Shown in pieces: positions 36,546-48,330 of a stretch of DNA of 64,000 nucleotides; the stretch's first letter is position 1, and each line of letters begins with the position of its first letter. The stretch covers positions 28,012,514 to 28,076,513 of the forward strand of contig OY744617.1 in NCBI GenBank assembly GCA_963556255.1, in the 5' to 3' direction. A model generated the notes under the pieces. It ran no database searches, had not been told where the DNA came from, and worked only from the letters and a program-made list of their open reading frames with translations. This stretch comes from Allolobophora icterica (Eukaryota; Annelida; Clitellata; Crassiclitellata; Lumbricidae). The translations under genes were made by a program, and so were the position numbers.

Positions 36546-37120
36546 TCGAAAGTAGGCCTAATGTCTCTAAGCATAATAGATACTTGTCAGAGGTGGTGAA
36601 CCTATATAAGTTTGCGACCCAAAAGTGCCGATAAATAATTTTGAAAGTATCCTCCCGTGCCCCTCGGAATTTTTCGCTGTATGATGTATATGATTTTTTT
36701 CTAATTATTTTACTCAACTGTTTAATTAACAAAACGTGAAAAAATTATATAAAAGACAAGTCTCAATCCAGTACTGCGGACCACACTGAGAGTACAGTTG
36801 TTGGTCAGCGACGCCGTGCCCTACTGCCATGCAGACAGAAGAGGTATTCAATCTTTCATCGCGTCAAGATGAACACTAAACTGACTGATGAGTCGATGAA
36901 GGCTCAATGTTTGTCTCCACACACTTAATATAGCGCCTTTTATTGGCACACAAAAGCACCACTATCGTCGGATAATGATAGGCTTATTGTAATGCGATAC
37001 GTGATGCCGAATGCGGAGCAAGAGACTAGAGTTCCCATGGCAACAGGAGCACTCGCAGCAGCAACAAGTCAGCAGGAAGATAAAGGTTGAAGTGCATTTG
37101 CATTGCAAATCAGTCAGAGG
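36546..37120. other. Unassigned sequence
   Basis: Nothing recognised. Confidence 0.35.
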
Positions 37121-37124
37121 AAAC

Positions 37125-37717
37125 AATTAACTGATTGATTGGCTGGTTCGCTGAATCGATGAATGATGAATGACCGACTGACTGACCGACTGAATGAATG
37201 AATAAATGATTAACCGACTGACTGACTGACTGACTGACTGACTGACTGACTGACTGACTGACTGACTGACTTACAGACAGACAGACTGACTGACTGACTG
37301 GCTGACTGACTGAATGAATGAATGACTGGCTGGCTGGCTGGATGGATGACTGACTGACTGACTGACTGAATGATTGAATGAATGAATGAAAAAATGAATT
37401 ACTGGCTGACTGACTGATTCTCTGAATTACTGACTGACTGATTGAGTGACTGACTGACTGGCTGATTGAATGAATGAATGAATTACTGATCGAATGAAGA
37501 ACTGACTGATTAACTGATTGATTGATTGATTGACTGACTGATTGACTGACTGACTGAATGAGTGAACGAGCCAAAACATGAATGAATGAATGAATGACTA
37601 ATTGATTGAGCCACTGACTGGCTGACTGACTTACCGAATGACCACCTCGTCTCGTCGTTTCATTCTCTTTGTGTGTGTGTGTGTGTGTGTGTGTCTGTCT
37701 GTGCGTATGTCTGTCTG

Positions 37718-37749
<32 letters not shown>

Positions 37750-37765
37750 CCTGTCTGTCAGTCTC
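37125..37765. repeat. (TGAC)n/(TGAA)n region and (TCTG)n tract
   Basis: Degenerate TGACTGAC/TGAATGAA to about 37640, then GT and TCTG to about 37760. Confidence 0.93.
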
Positions 37766-37947
37766 CATGTATCTGTTCTTTCAATCGAACACCACATTCA
37801 CCCTTTCTTTCGCTCACTGACGCAGATTCCTAAAGGTGGAGTCGCTTTTACTTTTTGCATACTTACTGACCTTAGTACAGCGTAGGAAACGTAAGTAACT
37901 GCTTCTGTTACGTTACTTTACATACTGCTAGCACGATACATAATGAG

Positions 37948-38155
37948 AAGTGGGTAACTTTGGTCTAGAAAGTGTGGGAGGTACCAATTTCTTACTATCC
38001 TTTCCTTTCTCGAGTTATTACTGTCGGACTAACAGCGTGAATAGCCATTGGAGCATTATGCCAAGTAGTGAGCATTGTGTATTCATGGCAAGAAAAAGTG
38101 GGATACAGTAACCCCAGTCCAAAACGGTTGGGTCCGTATACCATCCGTAACGGCC
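37948..38155 (+). mobile_element. Diverged MITE family 3 copy
   Basis: GGTAACTTTGGTCTAGAAAG, GTACCAATTTCTTACT and CCCCAGTCCAAAACGG match the 26839 copy. The ends are decayed. Confidence 0.6.
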
Positions 38156-38299
38156 CCTTCCCCTGCTAAAAAATTATGATTTTGGGAAAGCGTTGGCTAA
38201 ACGGGAGTTGAGATGGGAATCAAATTCCTTAGCGTCTGTAAATTCGCTGTAAGACTAGTTGGACTTTCGCATCGAGTAGAAAAGTCTGTGCCTGGGTGG

Positions 38300-38525
38300 G
38301 GTGCGATTGCCGAATAGATAGAGTGCTCGGCCTGTAACGTCAGAGAGTACGGGTTCGAAGTTTTCGAACATCCACTCAGAGGTTCACTTCGTAAGGACCT
38401 TGACCTTGATCACGTCCTTCACGCACAACTGCTCAACGATGTTCTGTCCTGTGGTCGTTTGTACAGTTGTGAACTTTGGAAGGAGACCAAATATCAACAG
38501 TTGTATTGCATATTATATTGGGTTT
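38300..38525 (+). repeat. SINE B
   Basis: TGCGATTGCCGAATAGATAG, GAGAGTACGGGTTCGAAG and CACGTCCTTCACGCACAACT. Confidence 0.8.
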
Positions 38526-38722
38526 CATGTGGGCCTAATCACTCTAATGCCCTTTCAGGTAACTAGATATGGCCACTGCAGACCCACAAACGAAGAGGGT
38601 TATAAGAGAGACCATCTTAATGCCTAGGCCTATGTAACAGAAAATCCCGCAAGATATCGTGTTGCTCGTCTTGATTTACATACTTATTATCCAGACTTAC
38701 CGAAAGCACTTTACAACCCCAC

Positions 38723-38768
38723 AGACACACACACACACACACACATACACACACACACACACACACAG
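38723..38768. repeat. (CA)n microsatellite
   Basis: Short CA run with one TACA interruption. Confidence 0.9.
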
Positions 38769-38999
38769 ACATAATGTCATTCTCTAAACGGCTGGCTAGA
38801 CGCCTGCGGGTTTTTTAAAGCTCACAAACACACGCGCGTTCATGCATGCACACTCAACATATTTTTATTACGTTGACGATGGGCATAAAACATGTAGGCT
38901 ACGATTTACATCTTTATCTGCACACATTTTTATATCTTCTTGTATCTTTATCTACGTTAACCTATATATGTATATATGCTTATACTGCATAGGGCATGC

Positions 39000-39350
39000 G
39001 ATAGTCCACAATGTTTAGTATATTAGACTTTGAAGTCCGTCCAGAGGTCGGGGGTTCAAATCCCCGTTGACATTGGAAAGTTAGACATCGAGGGAGAGGA
39101 TTGGCCAACTGCTCTCATATGCCGAGGCTAAGAAAATGATGCCGCTAACCCAAGAAGCAGTCATAGTATGAGGTACTGGCGACTTCAATTTCTTGGACTC
39201 GTCATCACCGTCTGATTGTCCCACTAACAGTTATAGCCGAATTGACTATAATGAGCACAAACGGAACACAACTCTCAACATATTTCTTACCTGGCTGGGA
39301 TTTGAACCCCCGACCTTTCGCTGACCTCTAAACTATAGCGCAACCATATT
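39000..39350. repeat. Two SINE A copies head-out in inverted order
   Basis: A plus copy has its box B GGGGGTTCAAATCC at about 39051. A minus copy ends in GGGATTTGAACCCCCGACCT at about 39298. The bodies meet near 39150, giving an imperfect palindrome of about 330 bp. Confidence 0.75.
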
Positions 39351-39359
39351 TATGTGCAT

Positions 39360-39766
39360 ACATGCATATATATTTGTATATTATTTACACACTTTATACT
39401 AGATTTGAAGACCTAGGCAAATATCCATTCCACAGTTTGTGTAGGTAGGCCCTATCCGTGTGTTCTGTTACTCAAATAGCGCCTTAGTCTCGGCCTTGAA
39501 AACCTGAGCCGTGGCATTCACAACTGAAATTTAAACGAAGACGAAAGCTTAGCCAGAGAATAGTATTTATCATTCGATTCATAACTATTTGCCTTTGATT
39601 CTATTTTGACGTCTGAAACGATAACGATGAAACGATGTCTCTTTTAAGTAGACAGTTTTAGCTTCAGCTGCGATGTTTCATCTTCAAAGTCACATTACGA
39701 TTGTCGCTGCTCATTAAACTCAAGAGGTCCTTTGAACAAGCTTATTGGCTTCATCCAAACCGCTAA
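39360..39766. other. Unassigned sequence
   Basis: Nothing recognised. Confidence 0.35.
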
Positions 39767-39834
39767 ATGGGTCATGTCAGGCCAGGTCAGGTCGTTCTGA
39801 CTACCCTGCTGGATAAGGTCACCAAAATTCATTT

Positions 39835-39992
39835 TCGCCCTCACATACAATTGCATTTCTTGACCTTTTTTCATGTATCTTCAAAATTTGTGGGTCCGAT
39901 GTATGGCGTGACCCCCCCCCCGCCACTCTTAAAGGTCTCATCTTCAAAAAATCCGAAATCTGGTCCCCCTCGACCCCCCTATAGATCACACA
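39835..39992 (+). mobile_element. Diverged MITE family 2 copy
   Basis: GGGTCCGATGTATGGCGTG and TGGTCCCCCTCGACCCCCC match the interior of the 8772 and 41319 copies. The terminal repeats are lost. Confidence 0.55.
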
Positions 39993-40254
39993 GTCAGTGC
40001 AACACGGTCTTGGTATACAGCCATATGATTTTTCAATGCCAAGCACTCACTAATATACATATACTAAAGCACTCACTAATATACATATACTAAAACAACT
40101 ACTCTTCTGGCATTTAAGTATCTGTACTGGCATTTAAGTATCTCTACTGGCATTTATGTATACAACTTCCAATAGTTCCGCCCGCATAGGTTTCAAACAC
40201 GCATACACACCCGTACAGAATTTCAAACACACTCGGACACATTATTTTGATAAT

Positions 40255-40413
<159 letters not shown>

Positions 40414-40424
40414 CATGCACCACT

Positions 40425-40588
40425 TTATTATTATTAAGCACCATTATCTAATGACCAAACATCAATTGATGGCGCTGAACAATTTGAAAGGACTTGCTCA
40501 AGGTAACCGTTTGAGAGGAGGAGGTTCGAACCCGTGCTCTCCCCGTCACAAGACGAGCGCTCTAACCAATCGGCCACTGGGTCCCAAT
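40425..40588 (-). repeat. SINE B
   Basis: AAGCACCATTATCTAATGAC, GAGGTTCGAACCCGTGCTCT and AGCGCTCTAACCAATCGGCC. The reverse complement shows box B and a CTTGTGA anticodon-loop-like segment (Thr-like). Confidence 0.9.
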
Positions 40589-40614
40589 ATACAGTGAAAC
40601 GCATAATCATCAGT

Positions 40615-40722
40615 TATCGTAATATACCAATAGAGTGGGACACAAAGTTCCAGTTTCTACAGCGCTACTCTGAAGCAAAGCGCGGGGCAACAGCTTATTC
40701 ACGAGCGCTGATTTACCGGCAC
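40615..40722 (-). repeat. Dispersed repeat, GTAATC-end family
   Basis: TTTCTACAGCGCTACTCTGA and ACAGCTTATTCACGAGCGCT; reverse orientation of 6955. Confidence 0.6.
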
Positions 40723-40724
40723 AT

Positions 40725-40969
<245 letters not shown>

Positions 40970-41149
40970 AACATTACATATAGTTTCGAAGCCAGCCAAA
41001 GTAACGAACAACAGTTACACTGTGTGAAGAAAAAATTATTGGAATTCTTCTACTGTGACGAATAAACAGAAACATCGGTTAAACCACATCTGCGTATCCA
41101 TAACACTATACAAATTTCGACACACCGTATTCGACCAGATTCTAGCTAT

Positions 41150-41285
41150 AGGCCGATATATATATATATATATATTATATATACATATATATATACATAT
41201 ATATATATATATGTGTATATATAATATATATATATATCGGCCTATATGTATATGTGTATATATATATATGTATATATATATATAA
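41150..41285. repeat. (TA)n tract with hairpin ends
   Basis: ATAGGCCGATATATATATAT at the left is the reverse complement of the segment ending ATCGGCCTAT near 41246. Confidence 0.85.
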
Positions 41286-41619
41286 ACGGTCTAACACTAA
41301 GGGGGCAATGGACTTGACCACTGGAGGCGATCTTGTTTGACAGGTGGGAGGGGGAAACTTTAGAACTGATCTGGTCAAAAAAGAGTTTTGAACTGATCTC
41401 CTCAAAAAATGCGAAAAACTTGGTTGACCCTTTTTGGTGTTTCTTAAAAATGTCGGGTGGGGGGACAAATGTATGGTGTGCCCCTCCCCCACTGTTAAAG
41501 GTGGGGGGTTGTCTCCCTCGACCCTCCCGGGATCGCCGCCCATGGACTTGACAACTGACCCAGGACAATGGAGATAAATTATTCGTGCCCATCGGTGCCA
41601 AATGGCTGGCCTCAGGAAC

Positions 41620-41684
<65 letters not shown>

Positions 41685-41700
41685 ATGATGATTATGATAT
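41285..41700 (+). mobile_element. LINE 3' end with (GAT)n tail, split by a MITE
   Basis: CAATGGACTTGAC before the MITE and GACTTGACAACTGACCCAGG, then CCAAATGGCTGGCCTCAG and (GAT)n after it, match the LINE relic at 63740-63860. The two halves fit once one GACTTGAC is removed. Confidence 0.8.
41319..41544 (-). mobile_element. hAT-like MITE family 2
   Basis: Ends CACTGGAGGCGATC and GATCGCCGCCCATG; exact duplication GACTTGAC at 41311-41318 and 41545-41552. Confidence 0.93.
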
Positions 41701-41799
41701 TGGTGATGATTATGATGATGATATATTATATATAAATATTTCATATCGCTTACTATCATAGGCATTCGTGATATAGTAAGTATACCATTTTCCAGTCTT

Positions 41800-42062
41800 G
41801 TTGTCAAGACCTTAAACCTCAAGACCAAGACCAAGACCAAGACTTTTAACCTCGAGACTAAGACCAAGACCAAGACTTTGAACCTCGAAACCAAGACCAA
41901 GACCAAGACTTTGAACCTCAAGACCAAGACTTTAAACCTCGAGACCAAGACCAAGACTAAGACCAAAACTTTGAACCTCAAGACCAAGACCAAGACCAAG
42001 ACTTTGAACCTCAAGATCAAGATCGAGACCAAGACCCAAAAATCACATTCAGCCCAAGACTT
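41800..42062. repeat. Minisatellite of AAGACC and TTGAACCTC units
   Basis: CAAGACCAAGACTTTGAACC units of variable length; the same units reappear at about 42590-42720. Confidence 0.9.
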
Positions 42063-42585
42063 CTAATTTTCCTTACCGTACTAATCGTTATTTTAATGAA
42101 AACGCGAGTCTTTTATTTTATTCAGGCAAATTAACTTTAAATGCAGACTGCAGAGAATTCCGAATTCGTATTTACAAAAGTCCTTCATGCAAAATGTTAT
42201 TTCAAATGTCTTTTGTATTTTATAAAAATCAATTCACTCAGAATTTTCTGACCAAGACGTGACCTGTTGGGCCTCATAAAAATTCAGCCATGTGAAAAAA
42301 TACGTTCTACAGGAGCTGAAGTCGCTGGCACACACAGTAGCTTTTCAAGCACTGAATGTAAATGTACAAATCGTGAGCCTTTTTAAATCCTCCTATGGTT
42401 TATTACAGACCGTCTGGCTTCAGAAAAAGGCTAGGCAGGGCTTCCAGACACAGCATAACTTAGTTGCTACTGTCGATGGGTTTTCCATCCGTCCGTAGGT
42501 ATTTGTCGTAGGCTATGATGCAAACAGGCTTGAATTTTTTTTAAATTCTTGAGTTTTGTTGAATGACTGTCCATATTGACAGCCG
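42063..42585. other. Unassigned sequence
   Basis: Lies between two blocks of the same minisatellite; nothing recognised. Confidence 0.35.
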
Positions 42586-42722
42586 GTCTTGGTCTTGGTC
42601 TTGCGAGACCAAGACTTTGAACCTCAAGACCAAGACTTTGAACCTCAAGAACAAGACCAAGACCAAGACTTTTAAAAACGAACTCGAGTGCACTCGAGAC
42701 CAAGACCTTGGTCTCGAGGACA
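42586..42722. repeat. Second block of the AAGACC minisatellite, partly palindromic
   Basis: GGTCTTGGTCTTG at the left faces CAAGACCAAGACTT to the right, and TCGAGACCAAGACCTTGGTC is near the end. Confidence 0.85.
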
Positions 42723-43240
42723 ACAAGTCTGCCATTTTCAATGCATATCAGATCACGCTAGTAATTAAAACATATTATTCGTAGAATCGAGAACTTGAGT
42801 CTTTCGATCAAGTGTCTAACTTTCCAGACATTTCAAGGTGACTTCCAAATGTCACTGCTCAGTTTCGGTCTTTGGTCTTCTGGCTGGTTTGGGTGGGGAT
42901 TGGGGGTGGGGTGGAAGTGGGGGTGGGAGTGGGTTTAGGGTGGGATGAGGCTGGGGGGCGTCGTTCAACCACACGGCCGGTCATTCATTCAGACATTTGG
43001 ATAATGATCCAACCAGCATTTGATCCAAACTCGGATTTTTGTTACTTTCGTGTAGGAAATACACACTGTGAATAAAAATTATTCGCATCCAGAAAAAGAG
43101 AGTAGGGGAGAGAGTCACGTAGGACAGACAGGCGGAGAGAAAGGGAGACAGACAGACAAACAGAAAGAGACAGAGAGACAGAGACGGAGACCATACTGGA
43201 TTTTGTACAGATGAAATCGAAAGTGCTTATATCTAGGCAC
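42723..43240. other. Unassigned sequence with a GGGGTGG-rich stretch
   Basis: G-rich 42885-42960 (plus strand), then GACAGA-type low complexity 43120-43190. Confidence 0.4.
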
Positions 43241-43254
43241 GCATGAAAGTTAAT

Positions 43255-44075
43255 ACCGTCCGTTTGTCCCTCCGTTCGTCCTTTCATCCGTCTGTCCTTC
43301 AGTCCTTCCGTCCATGTGTCCTTCCTTTCGTCCTTCCGTCCTTCCCTTCGTCATTCAGTTCGTCCTTCCGTCCTTCCGTCCATACGCCTGTTCTTCCTTT
43401 CGTCCGTCCGTTCGTTCGTCCGTTCGTCCGTCCTACCGTCCGTCCGTTCGTTCGTCCTTACGTCCTTCCGTCCGTCCGTTCGTTCGTCCTTACGTCCTTC
43501 CGTCCGTCCGTTCGTTCGTCCTTACGTCCTTCCGTCCGTCCGTTCGTTCGTCCTTACGTCCTTCCGTCCGTCCGTTCGTTCGTCCTTACGTCCTTCCGTC
43601 CGTTCGTTCGTCCTTACGTCCTACCGTCCGTCCGTTCGTTCGTTCGTCCTTACGTCCTTCCGTCCGTCCGTTCGTTCGTCCTTACGTCCTTCCGTCCGTC
43701 CGTTCGTTCGTCCTTACGTCCTTCCGTCCGTTCGTTCGTCCTTACGTCCTTCCGTCCGTCCGTTCGTTCGTCCTTACGTCCTTCCGTCCGTCCGTTCGTT
43801 CGTCCTTACGTCCTTCCGTCCGTTCGTTCGTCCTTACGTCCTACCGTCCGTCCGTTCGTTCGTCCTTACGTCCTTCCGTCCGTCCGTTCGTTCGTCCTTA
43901 CGTCCTTCCGTCCGTCCGTTCGTTCGTCCTTACGTCCTTCCGTCCGTCCGTTCGTTCGTCCTTACGTCCTTCCGTCCGTTCGTTCGTCCTTACGTCCTTC
44001 CGTCCCTCCGTCCGTCCTTCCGTCCGTCCGTCCGTCTGTCTTTTCGTTTGTCCTTCCGTCCGTCCGTCCGTTTGT
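43255..44075. repeat. CpG-rich minisatellite, unit 28-36 bp in steps of 4
   Basis: The commonest unit is eight tetramers: CGTCCGTCCGTTCGTT plus CGTCCTTACGTCCTTC. All length variants are multiples of four, and all three plus frames stay open for more than 260 codons purely from the periodicity. Confidence 0.97.
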
Positions 44076-44228
44076 TTTATGTCCAATATTATTTTATATA
44101 CATATTATTATAACATATGGCAATTTATTTAATTCAGAAATGGACCAAATGATAATGATTGTAATATAGACACAAGAAACGAAGCATATTATACGACTGC
44201 TGTGGAATACCAGTAGACATAAAACTTA

Positions 44229-44690
<462 letters not shown>

Positions 44691-45480
44691 TGTGTGTGTA
44701 TTTGTCTGTCTGTGTTACAGTATGTGCGCGTGTCTGTGTGTATTTGTGAGAGTACGTGTGCGTGTATTTTGTGTGTTTGTCCATAAGCAGCCAGAGATAC
44801 AGAGAGGCAGAATTCAATTTTAATTGGATGTTATTTCACTGTGGATGAGGGGGTGCGTTGGACACTTGATCATCTGTCTAATAACTTTAAAATCCATACA
44901 CCGCCATCATGTAGTCTCTCGTTGCGAAACACGAAATCGTATCCATCCACCGTCCACTGTTTTCCTCAGTCCATCTGCTACAGGTTAACGGAGGCCAACT
45001 GGGTGAGGCTAGGATATGGGAGAGATTGAGGGGAGACTGATAGGACGGGAGGGATTGGGGAGGAGATGGGTACAGGATTAAACGCATGCATCATTGAGAA
45101 GTGGATTTATCACCGGGGTGTCCTCTGAAATAGTCGCAGACAAATTGAGTCAGCCGCATTATGTACTTTAGTATATATGGATATGATATCCATTCACATC
45201 CACGTATAATTAATAACATAATATAGGCCCTATAGTTATATATGCTACTATAATCAATGATACGTACTGTAATGTAGACTAGCATATATATTTAATATAT
45301 ATATACATGTATTATATATAATGATGCAACGTATATATATTTTTATTACGACGCCTAATTGTAGAAGTATGTTTGTACTACGTTACAATTAGAGTGATAT
45401 GTATACATACTACGTCTCATGTAATTATATATATAATATATAATATATTGGGATAGTAGGAGAGTGGCGTAAGTGAATTA
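44691..45480. other. Region upstream of the Frizzled-domain gene
   Basis: TG-rich to 44790, then mixed and later AT-rich (TATATA near 45285-45320 and 45425-45450). No promoter element can be assigned with confidence. Confidence 0.3.
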
Positions 45481-45485
45481 GGTCA

Positions 45486-45683
45486 ATGGAGGCGGAGCGG
45501 GTGACGGTCGCCTTCGTCCAATGCGGTGGTCGGAAAATAGGTCGCCTATGCTGCTTCCGTTTCAGACGGCCAGACGGCATTGAGAAGTTGCTTCTGTGTA
45601 CTGATGAGGCGGAGGCTGCACGCTATAGTCATCAGCATCATCATCTACGGCTGCTGCAGCAGACCGATGCCTTAGTTAGGTAG
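45486..45683 (+). promoter_or_regulatory. Possible upstream open reading frame
   Basis: A 65-codon ATG frame stops at TAG (45681-45683), one base before the main ATG at 45685 and in another frame. If transcribed as 5' leader it could limit translation of the main frame or allow reinitiation. The encoded peptide is unrecognised. Whether the leader is continuous here is not shown. Confidence 0.35.
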
Positions 45684-45684
45684 G

Positions 45685-46282
45685 ATGCGGCCGCTCAGAG
45701 CATCAGCGTCGCCGCTTGTTCTTCTCGTCTTCGTCGTCCACTCCTTCGTCCCCGACGCTGCCGCAGTACCTCGTCCGACGCAGCCGCCTCGAACATGGAT
45801 GAGCGCGCATCAAAACGGGGAACTGGGTCATCGGAATTGGACGCAAGGGGTTACTAAGGTCCAGGTGGAGGACCTCGACGAAGCGTCGACCGGATGTGTT
45901 CCACTTCGGGAGCTGGACTTCTGCGGGAAAGACGGAAGGGGAGGACCCTCCTGGGGCAGCGCCAGGTATCCGAACGCCCTGGGTCACACGAGCGAGGCTG
46001 AGGCCAAGGCCTCGGTCAAGGGCTTCGCTGTTCTACTGCGTGATCTGTCGTGTGGCCACTCCTTAAGACCGTTTCTATGTGCTGCCCTGACCCCGGCCTG
46101 CATCGCGGGGGGTGATGACTCGCCGGCGGCCCTGCCCCCTTGCCGATCCATCTGCTCTGCGGCCGTCGAAGGGTGCAAGAGAGCGTTGATGGGCCGTGGT
46201 GTTCGGTGGCCTTCCGAGTGGTCGTGTGACCGGTTTCCAAGGGATGGAGTCTGCATCGATCGTCCGTTCCGGTCGAGTGGAG
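45685..46282 (+). CDS. Exon 1: signal peptide and Frizzled-type CRD
   Basis: ATG opens MRPLRASASPLVLLVFVVHS, a classical signal peptide with likely cleavage after about residue 27 (DAAA). Residues 71-190 carry ten cysteines (71, 80, 123, 132, 139, 153, 157, 164, 181, 190), the number and order of the Frizzled CRD. Family landmarks are RYPNALGH near residues 94-101, FLC----PAC, PPCRSIC and CDRFP. CRDs of this type bind Wnt lipid in Frizzleds and sFRPs; ligand binding here is unproven. A glycosylation sequon NWT is at 51. The exon ends in phase 1 at GGAG|GTGAGG. An in-frame stop lies soon after the donor, as expected for intron. Start choice: this is the ATG that gives the signal peptide, although its context (TAGGATGC) is weak. 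Confidence 0.9.
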
Positions 46283-46329
46283 GTGAGGAACCAGTCATGC
46301 ATCTCCTACGGTATATATAGGGTTATCTA

Positions 46330-46540
46330 TTTACAGGTTGCTTACTTATGGGGCTGCCTACTTATGGGGTTGTCTATTTATGGGGTTGCCGATTTTGAAA
46401 TGGTCATTATGGGACTGATTATTTTGTGGTTTCTATTTATGAGGTTGCCTATTTTGGGGTTGCCTATTATTGGGGTGCCTAATTCATGAGGTTGCCTATT
46501 TGTAGGGTCGTCTATTTATAAGGTTGTCTATTTAACGGGC
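46330..46540. repeat. Degenerate GGTTGCCTATTTATGG tandem repeat
   Basis: GGTTGCC/GGTTGTC then TATTTATGGG recurs about every 18-30 bp just after the exon 1 donor. Confidence 0.75.
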
Positions 46541-46640
46541 AGACAGAGACAGACAGACAGAGACAGACAGACAGAGACAGACAGAGACAGACAGGCAGAG
46601 AAAGACATACAGAAACGGACAGACACAGACGGGCAAACAG
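46536..46640. repeat. (GACA)n/(CAGA)n tract
   Basis: ACAGACAGACAGAG-type low complexity. Confidence 0.85.
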
Positions 46641-46891
46641 AACAATCATCCATAGACTCAGCAATTATTTGAACTTAGGAGACACAGATGAGTTGTAGAA
46701 AATCCTCCGTCAGCCGTTCCTCGCAGAAACGTAGAACCAGATCAATGGCTTTTTGTCCATGTAAGATTGATAGACAGTTTGAAGAACGGTTTACGTAACG
46801 TGCCTATCGATTTTGTCTTGACTGAGCGCCTGTAGACCTAATTTAGCTGGTTCCCGCGACTTCGCTACTCTGTAGAAATCTCTAGCTTACG

Positions 46892-46892
<1 letters not shown>

Positions 46893-46931
<39 letters not shown>
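46893..46931. repeat. (TA)n tract at transposon left flank
   Basis: TA dinucleotides directly against the element end; the TA target cannot be placed uniquely. Confidence 0.9.
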
Positions 46932-46934
<3 letters not shown>

Positions 46935-47897
46935 CGTGTCTCAAAATAAACTGTGCAAAATTGTTTCTGTCAGAACTTCGTCAAATTTCCACCAATTTTA
47001 ATCATTTTTGGTAGGTAGATGGCAAAATAGCTGAAATTTTATGCTATACATAAATTTTCCACCTCACCTGACTCATGTCACCGCACTACCTTGCTAAACA
47101 CAGATGTACCAATTTCTTATATAACGTTTAAATTTTATTACATACAACAAACTATCTGACGACTTAATTAGCACGCAGTAAAGTAAAATGTGGTTTACTT
47201 AGCAGAGTTTTAATTGTTATGACAGATCTGCTTAAAAGTGTTAGAATTGGTGCTCGAAATGTGCCCCGCTTACACGGACTGCGACGTCACTGACCGATAG
47301 CAGCATCAACGATCGACTGGTCAAAGCGCGCCCACTCGTCGATCAGACACGTTTTGAGTTCGTCGACGTTGGCTATTCTGGAGCGGTAAACCTTTTCCTG
47401 CAGCACACTCCATATGCTATAGTCGACTGGGTTAAGATCCGGTGAATTCGACGGCCACAGTGTTGGAGGTATGAAGTCGGGCGTTTCTCGCTCCAGGAAA
47501 GAGACAGTGTCGCGTGCTCGATGCGCCGGGGCGCCATCCTGTTGAAAGACAAAAAACTCGCCCTGGGATATCCGGTGTATGTCTGGCAGTAGCTTCTGGG
47601 CAAGAAGGTTGTCGCCATAGTAGGCCCCATTCACTTTGACACCCGGCTCGATGAAATGGATTTCAGTGCAGCCAAGTTTCGAGACGCTAGTTGTTAAAAT
47701 TTAAGCGTTATATAAGAAATTGGTACATCTGTGTTTAACAAGGTAGTGCGGTGACATGAGTCAGGTGAGGTGGAAAATTTATGTATAGCATAAAATTTCA
47801 GCCATTTTGCCATCTACCTACCAAAAATTATTAAATTTGGTGGAAATTTGACGAAGTTCTGACAGAAACAATTTTGCACAGTTTATTTTGAGACACG

Positions 47898-47900
<3 letters not shown>
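46932..47900 (-). mobile_element. Tc1/mariner relic with 207-bp inverted ends
   Basis: Starts CACCGTGTCTCAAAATAAAC and ends in its reverse complement; similarity extends over about 207 bp at each end (46932-47138, 47694-47900). It sits within TA repeats on both sides, consistent with TA target-site use. Between the ends only the C-terminal half of a transposase remains. At 969 bp it is an internal deletion derivative that could only be moved in trans. Confidence 0.93.
47241..47693 (-). pseudogene. Truncated Tc1/mariner transposase (DD37D spacing)
   Basis: On the minus strand the frame enters from the terminal repeat and reads SKLGCTEIHFIEPGVKVNGA, then QQDGAPAHRARDTVSF and SPDLNPVDYSIW, the second and third catalytic aspartates of the DD-D triad. 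I count 37 residues between them, which fits the DD37D (maT-like) group better than DD34D mariners. The N-terminal helix-turn-helix half and the first aspartate are deleted. A TGA at 47287-47289 follows AAIGQ; the usual C-terminal sequence continues in another frame (VSGAHFEHQF), so there is also a small indel. Non-functional. Confidence 0.92.
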
Positions 47901-47965
<65 letters not shown>

Positions 47966-48080
47966 ATGTATAATTGTATATAATATATATATATATGTAT
48001 GTATAATTGTATATAATATATGTGTGTGTAGGCCTATGTGTGCGTGCGTGTGTGCGTCTGTGATGGATGAGCCTGACATG
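47901..48080. repeat. (TA)n, (TG)n and TATG tract
   Basis: TA beside the transposon end, then TG and GTAT units, with ATAATTGTATATAATATATA duplicated at about 47969 and 48003. Confidence 0.9.
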
Positions 48081-48184
48081 TATGTAGGAAGGCACTGAGT
48101 TACAGCGATTCGCTTAAATTATGGAGTTGTTAACCGCCTCCATCAACATTGATCGAATTAACAGAAAACGTGAACCAGACAGAC

Positions 48185-48330
48185 GACTCACACACAGACA
48201 CACACACACAGACCACACACACACAGACACACACACACACACACACACATATGCGCAAGAAATGAATGCACACATATATATATATCGATATATATATATA
48301 TGTTTGTGTATATATATGTATAATATGTAT
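48185..48330. repeat. (CA)n and a palindromic (TA)n tract
   Basis: CACAGACACACACA, then a perfect TA palindrome centred on the ATCGAT near 48286. Confidence 0.85.

Noticed and set aside
43243..44169. 308-, 272- and 265-codon frames in all three plus frames
   Set aside because: A 32-bp period without stop codons keeps every frame open; no start context, domain or codon bias.
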